Positions 1 through 6,328 of a DNA stretch of 7,456 bases are shown here, in pieces. The notes under the pieces are model-generated. The model saw only the letters and a list, made by a program, of their open reading frames with translations, was not told the origin of the DNA and ran no database searches. Made by a program: the position numbers and the translations under genes. Source of the DNA: Clostridium sp. UBA3947 (GTDB lineage Bacteria; Bacillota; Clostridia; Clostridiales; Clostridiaceae). Positions within the stretch are counted from its first letter, which is position 1. Every line of letters begins with the position of its first letter. The stretch covers positions 1 to 7,456 of the forward strand of contig DGDR01000056.1 of assembly GCA_002385545.1 (NCBI GenBank), written 5' to 3'.

Positions 1-19
1 AGATGTGTATAAGAGACAG
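1..19. other. Nextera/Tn5 mosaic-end adapter remnant (not genomic)
   Basis: The first 19 bases are AGATGTGTATAAGAGACAG, the transposase mosaic end used in tagmentation libraries. This is library sequence left on the contig. Genomic sequence starts at about position 20. The reverse-complement form sits at the other end of the window, which supports this reading. Confidence 0.97.
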
Positions 20-65
20 GAATAGCAGTATGTTATATAAGATTAATCAGAGGTGAACCCTTAAT

Positions 66-527
66 ATGGAATTTATAATAAAAAATCTTGAGGAAACCAT
101 AGCCTTAGGTAAGGCCATAGGACAGCGTTGTAATGCTGGCGATATTATCTGCCTTACAGGGGATTTAGGCGCAGGTAAGACCCACTTGACCAAAGGCATA
201 GCCCAAGGCCTAGGGATAGAAGATGAAATAACTAGTCCTACCTTTAACATTGTAAATGAATATGAAGGTGGTAGATTAAAGCTTAACCATTTTGATGTTT
301 ATCGGGTTAATGATCCTGATGAAATTGAAGCTATAGGTTTTGATGAATATATTTTTGGCTCTGGAGTAAGCATCATAGAATGGGCAAATTACATAGATGT
401 TTTAATTCCTGAGGAAGCTCTTTGGATTACTATAAATAAGCTTCCAGACCTAGGAGAAAACTTCAGAAAAGTTGTAATAAATTATAGCCAAAAAAGATAT
501 GATTATGTAAAGGAGATAAGCCTATGA
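66..527 (+). CDS. tsaE: tRNA t6A biosynthesis ATPase TsaE
   Basis: TsaE (YjeE family) is the small cytoplasmic ATPase that works with TsaB and TsaD to make N6-threonylcarbamoyladenosine at position 37 of ANN-decoding tRNAs. The 153-residue product has the usual family length. A Walker A motif, GDLGAGKT, lies at residues 32-39. The family's SPTF segment is at 57-60, the FDVYR segment at 76-80 and the IEWAN segment, with its conserved Trp, at 104-108. The ATG at 66 follows a good ribosome binding site, AGAGGTGA, at 49-56. The gene overlaps tsaB by four bases (ATGA), so translational coupling is likely. A TATATA-like -10 with an upstream TG lies at 31-39, but any -35 would fall in the adapter, so the operon promoter cannot be judged. 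An upstream gene could also exist beyond the contig edge. Confidence 0.95.
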   Translation: MEFIIKNLEETIALGKAIGQRCNAGDIICLTGDLGAGKTHLTKGIAQGLGIEDEITSPTFNIVNEYEGGRLKLNHFDVYRVNDPDEIEAIGFDEYIFGSGVSIIEWANYIDVLIPEEALWITINKLPDLGENFRKVVINYSQKRYDYVKEISL

Positions 528-1231
528 GAGTTCTTTCTATAGATACTGCAACGGAGGCTGCTAGCTGTGCCATCCTTGAGGATAATAAGCTATTAGGAGA
601 AATCAGCTTTAACTTTGGCAGACAGCATTCTGTGATTTTAATGCCTATGATTGATAAGCTTCTTTCTTCCCTTCATATGGATATTGACTCCATAGATGGT
701 TTTGTAGCTTCTAAAGGTCCTGGTTCCTTTACTGGTTTAAGAATCGGAATGTCCACTATAAAAGGTTTAAGTTTTGGAGCTAACAAGCCTTTTATTTCTG
801 TTTCAACCCTAGATGCTTTGGCCTATAATCTAGCCTATAGCAAGGGCTTAATATGTCCTATTTTAGATGCCTTGCGAAACAATGTATATACTGCCTTTTA
901 TACCTTTGAGGGGGAAGAGCTTAAAAGAATATCTGACTATATGGTAATTTCTATTGATGAGCTAATTAGTAAAGTAAAGAATGAGCAATCCATTTATTTT
1001 ATTGGTGATGGTACTGTTAAATTTAAGGAGCTATTAAAAAGTAGCATTCCTAACGCTTACTTTGCCCCTGCTCATCTTAACCTTGCTAGAGCAGCAGCCT
1101 TAGGGGAACTTGGACTTAAGCTGCTAAAATCAGGTATTGAAGAGGATCTCAATACTAGTACTCCTATTTATCTTAGAAAGTCTCAGGCTGAAAGAGAGTA
1201 TGACAGAAAAATGGGGTTGAATAATGAGTAG
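524..1231 (+). CDS. tsaB: tRNA t6A biosynthesis protein TsaB
   Basis: TsaB (YeaZ family) is an ASKHA-fold, catalytically inactive paralogue of TsaD. It forms the scaffold of the bacterial t6A threonylcarbamoyl-transfer complex with TsaD and TsaE. The 235-residue product shows the N-terminal phosphate-1-like strand LSIDTAT (residues 4-10) and the diagnostic GPGSFTGLRIG stretch (65-75). The ISVSTLDALA (91-100) and DALRNNVY (115-122) segments are also typical of the family. The start overlaps the tsaE stop as ATGA and is served by AGGAG at 511-515, eight bases upstream. Its last codons overlap the start of rimI by eight bases. The partner gene tsaD, often found close to these genes in Firmicutes, is not in this window and must lie elsewhere. 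Confidence 0.95.
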   Translation: MRVLSIDTATEAASCAILEDNKLLGEISFNFGRQHSVILMPMIDKLLSSLHMDIDSIDGFVASKGPGSFTGLRIGMSTIKGLSFGANKPFISVSTLDALAYNLAYSKGLICPILDALRNNVYTAFYTFEGEELKRISDYMVISIDELISKVKNEQSIYFIGDGTVKFKELLKSSIPNAYFAPAHLNLARAAALGELGLKLLKSGIEEDLNTSTPIYLRKSQAEREYDRKMGLNNE

Positions 1232-1670
1232 AGTAGAAATTGTTCCCATTGAAGACAAGTATATCGAAGGTATCTTAAATGTTAGTATGTTGAGCTTTCC
1301 AATTACCTGGAGCAAGGACTCCTTTGAAAGAGAGCTTACAAACAAGTATGCCCGTTATATGGTAGCAGTGAAGGATGATGTGGTTGTAGGTTTCGCTGGC
1401 ATGTGGATTATTATAGACGAAGCCCATATTACCAACATTGCTGTACATCCTGAGTACAGGGGCTTTGGCATAGGAAATATGCTAATGGACTCCCTGTTAA
1501 GCATTTGTAAGCTAGAAAATGTCACTGCTATAACCTTAGAGGTTAGGGTGTCAAACCAGAGGGCAATAAATCTTTATAAAAAATTTGGCTTTGTAGAAGA
1601 AGGTATTCGAAAAGAATATTATGAGGACAATAAAGAAGACGCATTAATAATGTGGAAAAGAAATTTATAA
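1224..1670 (+). CDS. rimI: GNAT N-acetyltransferase, RimI type (ribosomal protein S18 N-alpha-acetyltransferase)
   Basis: RimI transfers acetyl from acetyl-CoA to the alpha-amino group of the ribosomal protein S18 N-terminus and is often promiscuous. The 148-residue product is a single GNAT domain of usual length. The acetyl-CoA loop RGFGIG is at residues 79-84, following the strand NIAVHPEY. The C-terminal signature LEVRVSNQRAINLYKKFGF is at 105-123. In it, Glu106 and Tyr118 are spaced like the catalytic Glu103 and Tyr115 of Salmonella RimI, so the active site looks intact. The gene starts inside tsaB, with a GGGG stretch at 1213-1216 as a modest ribosome binding site. It is the last gene of the operon and runs directly into a terminator hairpin. 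A tsaB-rimI pairing is common in bacteria. The true substrate is inferred from the family. Confidence 0.9.
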   Translation: MSRVEIVPIEDKYIEGILNVSMLSFPITWSKDSFERELTNKYARYMVAVKDDVVVGFAGMWIIIDEAHITNIAVHPEYRGFGIGNMLMDSLLSICKLENVTAITLEVRVSNQRAINLYKKFGFVEEGIRKEYYEDNKEDALIMWKRNL

Positions 1671-1701
1671 AAGGTTCAGAGATAAGTTCTCTGAACCTTT
1701 T
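1669..1701. terminator. Bidirectional intrinsic terminator between rimI and ribU
   Basis: A perfect 14-bp inverted repeat (1669-1682 pairing with 1688-1701) encloses the five-base loop TAAGT. The stem starts with AAAA and ends with TTTT, so either strand gives a hairpin with a U-rich 3' flank. It lies between the convergent ends of rimI (1670) and ribU (1704) and can serve both. The U-tracts are short on each side. Confidence 0.85.
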
Positions 1702-1703
1702 GA

Positions 1704-2303
1704 TTACACTGCTTTTTTTGAAAGCTCTGGATGTCTTGCATCAAGCTTTTTATTACTTTTATTTATAATAACAGAAATCCTCTTATAAATAACTAGGGTT
1801 ATTAAAGATATACCTGCACCCTTTATTAGATTTATAGGTATAACACCATTTGTAATATATATCATCAAATCATTTTTAGGCATATTAGGCATAAATAAAG
1901 GTATAAGAATATATATATTAGCTAAAGCTCCTACAATACCTAAAACGATAGTTCCAACCATCAATGAAATTACAGCATTCATCTTAGTTTTCTTAAATTT
2001 ATATACTAAGCCAGCTGTTCCAACAAAGGTTGCTCCTATGATAAAGTTAGCTAACTCTCCTACGCCTCCAGTGATGGTAGGTTTTACTAGAAGCTTTAAC
2101 ACATTTTTCAGCGCCTCAATTAAAACTCCTGTTAGTGGCCCAAAGGCAAAAGAACCAATTAAAGCTGGTAAATCACTAGCATCGATTTTTAGCCAAGGAA
2201 AAGCAGGAAATATAGGAAATTCGAAATACATTAAAATAACAGAGATTGATGCCATTAAAGCAATTTTAATTAGATAGTTGGTTTTGTTTGTAACATTATT
2301 CAT
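1704..2303 (-). CDS. ribU: Riboflavin ECF transporter, substrate-binding S component RibU
   Basis: RibU is the membrane S component that binds riboflavin. It acts with the shared energizing module of an ECF transporter (EcfT plus two EcfA ATPases), which is not encoded here. The 199-residue product is very hydrophobic, with about six membrane segments (roughly residues 10-30, 46-58, 59-72, 84-103, 108-136 and 152-175) and a basic C-terminal tail. The segment DASDLPALIG followed by FGPLTGVLIEALKN (41-67), together with GELANFIIG (82-90) and the late PINLIKG, is typical of RibU. The ATG at 2303 has a strong GGAGG at 2312-2316, eight bases upstream. The FMN riboswitch and terminator in the leader predict that expression falls when FMN is plentiful. 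Specificity for riboflavin comes from sequence resemblance plus the riboswitch. Transport of a related flavin precursor cannot be excluded. Confidence 0.92.
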   Translation of the reverse strand: MNNVTNKTNYLIKIALMASISVILMYFEFPIFPAFPWLKIDASDLPALIGSFAFGPLTGVLIEALKNVLKLLVKPTITGGVGELANFIIGATFVGTAGLVYKFKKTKMNAVISLMVGTIVLGIVGALANIYILIPLFMPNMPKNDLMIYITNGVIPINLIKGAGISLITLVIYKRISVIINKSNKKLDARHPELSKKAV

Positions 2304-2388
2304 TTATTCTTCCTCCCTTTAAACTACTTCAGGAGATAGGTGGGATGGATTCATTTCTTTACCTAAGCTTGGCGCCTTATGCTTAGAT

Positions 2389-2420
2389 AAAAGAAAAACC
2401 CTGACAAAAAATAGTCAGGG
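2389..2420 (-). terminator. Riboswitch-controlled intrinsic terminator in the ribU leader
   Basis: Read on the minus strand, CCCTGAC (2414-2420) and GTCAGGG (2399-2405) form a 7-bp stem around an eight-base loop. TTTTTCTTTT follows. It lies 3' of the FMN aptamer and about 85 bases before the ribU start, the position expected of an attenuator. Its 5' arm can also pair with the start of the aptamer (see the finding), which would give the alternative antiterminated fold. Confidence 0.88.
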
Positions 2421-2439
2421 CGATAATCCATCTAACACA

Positions 2440-2549
2440 TATCTTCTTCCTTCCAGACTTTACTGTCGGCTTCGGAATCTAACCGAATCAACCTGTTACG
2501 GCTCGCGGGCTATACCGCCGGTCGGGATTTTCACCCTGCCCTGAAGATA
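2440..2549 (-). promoter_or_regulatory. FMN riboswitch (RFN element) aptamer upstream of ribU
   Basis: The minus strand carries the full set of RFN landmarks in order: the P1 5' side TATCTTC, then GGGCAGGGTGAAAATCCC, GACCGGCGGTATAG, CCCGCGAGCC, GATTCGG...CCGAAGCCGACAG and TAAAGTCTGGA. The P1 3' side GAAGATA closes the helix (2440-2446 with 2543-2549). Such elements bind flavin mononucleotide and switch off riboflavin synthesis or uptake genes. A terminator follows directly, so control is most likely by premature transcription termination rather than by masking the ribosome site. Confidence 0.97.
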
Positions 2550-2567
2550 CTATTTTATTTCAAATTT

Positions 2568-2596
2568 ATTATAATACATTGTTATAGGCTTTGCAA
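2568..2596 (-). promoter_or_regulatory. Sigma-A-type promoter of the ribU transcript
   Basis: On the minus strand, TTGCAA (2591-2596) and a perfect TATAAT (2568-2573) are separated by exactly 17 bases. The predicted start, near 2560, lies about ten bases before the FMN aptamer, so the leader would begin almost directly with the riboswitch. The promoter sits immediately behind the stop of tex (2604). A 9-bp inverted repeat overlaps its -35 and spacer (see the finding). Confidence 0.85.
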
Positions 2597-2603
2597 TGTA
2601 TTT

Positions 2604-4760
2604 TTATTCTTTTTTCATAGAAAGAGAAATTCTTTTTCTTTTCTCATCAACCTGAAGAACCCTAACCTCTACAATATCACCAACCTTAACTATATCAAGT
2701 GGGTGTCTTACAAATTTATCTGACATCTGACTTTTATGTACAAGCCCATCTTGATGAACTCCAATATCTACAAAGGCTCCAAAGTCAGATACATTTCTTA
2801 CGGTACCAGTAAGCACCATCCCTGGCTTAAGCTGATTAATATCCAATATTCCTGTCTTAAATATTGGCTTTGGTAGCTCCTCTCTTGGGTCTCTACCAGG
2901 CTTCTTAAGCTCTTTGATTATATCTTGAAGTGTTAATACACCAACACCTATGGCATCGGCAAGGTTCTGTAAGCCTTTTTCCTTCACTCGACTATCTATG
3001 TCTGGCAGACCCTTTCTTAAGTCTTCCATGTTATAATCCAGCATTTTTATGAGTTGTCTTGCAGCTTCATAAGATTCAGGATGCACTGCAGTATTGTCTA
3101 GTGGTTCAGAGCTTTCTGGAACTCTTAAAAAGCCAGCACACTGCTCATAGGCCTTTTGTCCTAACCTCTTAACCTTTAATAGTTCCTTTCTGCTTGTAAA
3201 CTTACCATTTTCCTCCCTATAGGCTACTATATTTTGAGCTATGGCAGCATTTATTCCAGAAACATAGGATAGCAATGAAGGAGTTGCTAGGTTTAAATCT
3301 ACACCTACATTATTAACACAGTCTTCTACTACTCCCTTTAGGGATTCATCTAACCTCTTAGGTGTAACGTCATGCTGATATTGACCTACTCCTATAGACT
3401 TTGGATCGATCTTTACTAGCTCCGCAAGAGGATCCTGTAATCTCCTTCCTATAGAAATTGCACCTCTTACTGTAACATCTAAATCAGGATACTCTTTTGC
3501 TGCTAACTCAGAAGCAGAGTATACAGAGGCTCCTGCTTCAGAAACTACAACATAATATAGGTCCTTACCCTTTTCCTCTTTAACCTCTTTTATTAATCTA
3601 GCTAGAACCTCTTCTGATTCTCTGCTGGCAGTTCCGTTACCTAGAGATATAACATCAACGTTGTATTTATATACCAGCTCCTTTAAAGTTTTTATGGCTC
3701 CTTCCACATCATTTTGTGGAGCTGTAGGATATACTGCCACATTATCTAGGAACTTTCCTGTGTCGTCTAGCACTGCAACCTTACAGCCTGTTCTAAAGCC
3801 TGGATCGTAGCCCATTACAACCTTACCCTTAACGGGAGGTTGCATTAAAAGAGCCTTTAAGTTAGCCTTGAAAACTTCAATGGCACCATTCTCTCCCTTT
3901 TCAGTGAGCTCTGCTCTAATTTCTCTTTCAATGGAAGGGTATATAAGTCTCTTTAATGAATCCTTAATGCTTTCTTCTATATAAGGATCCGTAATCTTAT
4001 TTCCCTTTAAGCATTTTCCTTTTAAGTAGTCTATAAGCTTGTTTTCATCTATGGTTATTTTAACGCTTAATATCTTTTCCTTTTCTCCTCGGTTTACAGC
4101 CAATATTCTATGTGGTGGAATGCTTTTTACCGCCTCACGATAGTCATAATACATCTCGTAAGGGGTTGGTTCTTCTGAGGATCCTGTAGTTTCTAATATC
4201 CCTTCTCTATAAACCTTACCTCTAATCCATTTTCTAAATTCGGCTTCATCGGAAATCATTTCACTTATAATGTCCATAGCTCCTTGAAGAGCCTCTTCTA
4301 CCGTTGCCACAGCCTTTTCCTCGCTAATAAATTCCGCTGCATAGGCCTGGATATCTCCTGTAAATTCACCAGAATAAATAGCTTCTGCTAGAGGCTTTAA
4401 GCCCTTTTCTTGAGCTATTGTAGCTCTTGTTCTTTTCTTAGGCTTAAAGGGTCTATATATATCCTCAACTTCTGTAATAGTTTCTGCTTTCTCTACACTT
4501 AGCTTGATTTCTTCTGTAAGCTTTCCTTGCTCATCTATTAGTCGAATTACATCCGACTTTCTTTCTTCAAGATTCCGTAAATATGTAAGTCTTTCAGAGA
4601 ACCTTCTTAAAATCTCATCATCTAGCCCACCAGTTCTTTCCTTTCTGTATCTGGCTATAAAGGGTACAGTATTGCCTTCATCCAGTAATTCTATAACACT
4701 TTCAACCTGCTTTAGGCTTATACCCAATTCCTTAGAAAGTCTTTGTTCAATAATACTCAT
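2604..4760 (-). CDS. tex: Tex family S1 RNA-binding transcription accessory protein
   Basis: Tex is a conserved cytoplasmic nucleic-acid-binding protein related to eukaryotic Spt6. It is linked to transcription and RNA metabolism, though its precise role is unsettled. From the ATG at 4760 the product is 718 residues, within the family's usual range. Domains in order: an N-terminal helical region with VPFIARYRKE (about 32-41) and EDIYRPFKPKKRTRA (about 99-113); a YqgF/RNase H-like domain beginning GYDPGFRTGCKVAVLD (about 317-332); helix-hairpin-helix repeats (about 485-550, including SYVSGINAAIAQNIVAYRE); and a C-terminal S1 domain (about 645-716, with GTVRNVSDFGAFVDIGVHQDGLVH). A longer reading opens at TTG 4772. 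That codon supplies part of the GGAGGG ribosome site (4765-4770) placed four bases before ATG 4760, so the ATG is preferred. The gene has its own promoter and is divergent from the M28 peptidase. Confidence 0.95.
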   Translation of the reverse strand: MSIIEQRLSKELGISLKQVESVIELLDEGNTVPFIARYRKERTGGLDDEILRRFSERLTYLRNLEERKSDVIRLIDEQGKLTEEIKLSVEKAETITEVEDIYRPFKPKKRTRATIAQEKGLKPLAEAIYSGEFTGDIQAYAAEFISEEKAVATVEEALQGAMDIISEMISDEAEFRKWIRGKVYREGILETTGSSEEPTPYEMYYDYREAVKSIPPHRILAVNRGEKEKILSVKITIDENKLIDYLKGKCLKGNKITDPYIEESIKDSLKRLIYPSIEREIRAELTEKGENGAIEVFKANLKALLMQPPVKGKVVMGYDPGFRTGCKVAVLDDTGKFLDNVAVYPTAPQNDVEGAIKTLKELVYKYNVDVISLGNGTASRESEEVLARLIKEVKEEKGKDLYYVVVSEAGASVYSASELAAKEYPDLDVTVRGAISIGRRLQDPLAELVKIDPKSIGVGQYQHDVTPKRLDESLKGVVEDCVNNVGVDLNLATPSLLSYVSGINAAIAQNIVAYREENGKFTSRKELLKVKRLGQKAYEQCAGFLRVPESSEPLDNTAVHPESYEAARQLIKMLDYNMEDLRKGLPDIDSRVKEKGLQNLADAIGVGVLTLQDIIKELKKPGRDPREELPKPIFKTGILDINQLKPGMVLTGTVRNVSDFGAFVDIGVHQDGLVHKSQMSDKFVRHPLDIVKVGDIVEVRVLQVDEKRKRISLSMKKE

Positions 4761-4815
4761 TTTTCCCTCCAAAATATGTGCTTATCTGAATACTCTAGGT
4801 ATTACTTCCTTTATC

Positions 4816-4845
4816 ATTATAAAGTATATCCTTTGCATTTTTCAA
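4816..4845 (-). promoter_or_regulatory. Sigma-A-type promoter of tex
   Basis: On the minus strand, TTGAAA (4840-4845) and TATAAT (4816-4821) are 18 bases apart. The predicted start, near 4809, would give a leader of about 50 bases before the tex ATG at 4760. The -10 is perfect and the -35 is close to consensus. No terminator or riboswitch is evident in that leader. Confidence 0.75.
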
Positions 4846-4923
4846 CTTAATTACTTGCAAAGATACTAAGTAGCCAAATTACTTCATAAGTATATATTAC
4901 GAATACTATTAGTGAGGGCGTAA

Positions 4924-6282
4924 ATGAAAAAAATATTTAGTCAGGCCATAATTATAATTTTGCTTATTATCTTAAGCCTGTCTCTTAAAACCAATATAAG
5001 CGTAGAAAATTTTAGTCTTACCAGGGTAAAAAACATCACTGCTGAATTAAGCTCTCCCTATTATAAGGGGCGACTTACAGGAACGGAAGAAAATAAAAAA
5101 GCTGCAGAGTATATAAAAACTTATTTAGAGGAGCTTGGTATAAAACCCTTTCAAGGAAGCTACTATCAAAATTTCAAGGTAAACTATCCAAAAGCTTTGG
5201 GAGAACAGCCTTATTTACAGGTCATTGATAAGGATGGATCTGTGGTTCACAAATTCACATACGGCGTGGATTATCGAGAGGATATGCTAAATTTTAATCA
5301 AAATAAAATGACCTTTGACCAGTCTAATTCCAGAATATTAGGTGATAATATTATTCAGGTATTTCAAGAGGAAAGCTATAGTCTTTTTTATCTACCTGAG
5401 GATAACAATCTTAATTTTAGGAGCTCCTTTTTAGACGATAATTTCACAAATCTATGTATTTTTCTTTCTAAGGATGCCATAGCGTCTATGAGAGATTATA
5501 TCTCAAAGGGTCTAACTATAGAGTGTTACATTCCCTTTGAAGAAGAAATCACCACCGTTCAAAATGTTATTGGTGTTATTGAAGGTCGAGATAAAAACCT
5601 AGCACCTATCGTTTTATCTGCACATTTTGATCACCTTGGAACAGACCTAGCTGGTACTGTTTATGGTGGTGCCTTAGATAACGCCAGCGGTACAGCCTTT
5701 TTATTAGAATTAGCTAGGTATATAAAATCCTTAGGAAGGCCTCAGCGTTCTATTATTTTCGCTTTTTTTAACGCAGAGGAATTTGGTTGCTTGGGCTCCA
5801 AGGCCTTTGTAGAAGAATATAAAGAACTACTTAAGGGAGCTAAGGTCTTTAACTTTGACATGATAGGAAGTGATGAAAACATACCCTTATGTATAATGGG
5901 TGCTGAAAATGATAGCAAGGATACCCAACTAGTAAAATCTGTAGCGGCTATATGTAATAGCAAACAAATCAACTTTGACTACATATTTAAGGACTCCAGT
6001 GATCATGAATATTTTAGAAAAAACGGTATTGATGCCATTACCTTTTGCGATAATGATACAAGAAGGATTCATTCACCTGAGGATAAGGTTCAATATATTA
6101 GCTTAAGCGCCATAAATAGATGCTATAAAGTAATTTCCTTGCAAATAGTTTCCTACGGTTATAATAATAATATTTTTATCCTTTATAGCAAAGAAATAAT
6201 GTTAGCCTCCATAGGCTTACTTGGAGTTATTCTCCTAATATATGCAATTCAATTCAGACGGGTTAAAAAGTTAGAGGGTTAA
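4924..6282 (+). CDS. Membrane-anchored M28-family zinc metallopeptidase (probable aminopeptidase)
   Basis: The 452-residue product is a co-catalytic two-zinc exopeptidase of the M28 family, most likely removing N-terminal amino acids from peptides outside the cell. Expected metal and catalytic residues are present: His234 and Asp236 in SAHFDHLG, the bridging Asp252 in GALDNASGT, Glu285-Glu286 in NAEEFG, Asp312 in FDMIG and His383 in RIHSPED. An N-terminal KK plus hydrophobic stretch (about 4-20) has no clear signal-peptidase site. A second hydrophobic helix (about 424-443) is followed by RRVKK. The positive charges at both ends suggest both termini are cytoplasmic and the catalytic domain is outside. 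Residues about 95-210, before the catalytic core, are poorly conserved and resemble the place of a PA-type insert, but I cannot identify one. The ribosome site is GAGGG at 4914-4918. No clear promoter is visible in 4846-4923. It is a single-gene unit ended by a terminator, and its substrate is unknown. Confidence 0.88.
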   Translation: MKKIFSQAIIIILLIILSLSLKTNISVENFSLTRVKNITAELSSPYYKGRLTGTEENKKAAEYIKTYLEELGIKPFQGSYYQNFKVNYPKALGEQPYLQVIDKDGSVVHKFTYGVDYREDMLNFNQNKMTFDQSNSRILGDNIIQVFQEESYSLFYLPEDNNLNFRSSFLDDNFTNLCIFLSKDAIASMRDYISKGLTIECYIPFEEEITTVQNVIGVIEGRDKNLAPIVLSAHFDHLGTDLAGTVYGGALDNASGTAFLLELARYIKSLGRPQRSIIFAFFNAEEFGCLGSKAFVEEYKELLKGAKVFNFDMIGSDENIPLCIMGAENDSKDTQLVKSVAAICNSKQINFDYIFKDSSDHEYFRKNGIDAITFCDNDTRRIHSPEDKVQYISLSAINRCYKVISLQIVSYGYNNNIFILYSKEIMLASIGLLGVILLIYAIQFRRVKKLEG

Positions 6283-6287
6283 GTAAA

Positions 6288-6323
6288 AAAGACAATGGAC
6301 ACTATTAAACATCCATTGTCTTT
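6288..6323. terminator. Bidirectional intrinsic terminator between the M28 peptidase gene and prfB
   Basis: A perfect 12-bp inverted repeat (6288-6299 with 6312-6323) surrounds a 12-base loop. On the plus strand the stem is followed by TATATTTT. On the minus strand it is followed by TTTACTTAA-like sequence. It lies just after the peptidase stop (6282) and just after the prfB stop (6329), so one hairpin can end both convergent transcripts. Confidence 0.85.
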
Positions 6324-6328
6324 ATATT

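Noticed and set aside
2038..2277. Plus-strand open frame of 79 codons antisense to ribU
   Set aside because: It is an antisense shadow of a well-supported membrane protein gene, with no ribosome site or recognisable domain.
2319..2354. Minus-strand mini-ORF of 11 codons (ATG AAT CCA…TAA) in the ribU leader, downstream of the riboswitch terminator
   Set aside because: It has no convincing ribosome binding site, and an ORF this short is expected by chance. The FMN riboswitch and terminator already explain the leader.
2363..2386. CTAAGC/GCTTAG inverted repeat with a 12-base loop containing GGCGCC, in the ribU leader
   Set aside because: It is only 6 bp, has no U-tract on the minus strand and does not cover the ribU ribosome site. 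It may be a minor leader hairpin but no role can be supported.
4504..4869. Plus-strand open frame of 121 codons antisense to the start of tex
   Set aside because: It is a shadow of the tex coding sequence: Ser-rich and Leu-rich low-complexity translation, no ribosome site, and no family resemblance.
4801..4885. Three copies of ATTACTT (4801-4807, 4850-4856, 4878-4884) in the tex/M28 divergent intergenic region, as possible operator repeats
   Set aside because: The repeats are only seven bases in very AT-rich DNA and their spacing is irregular (49 and 28 bases). Chance is a sufficient explanation.
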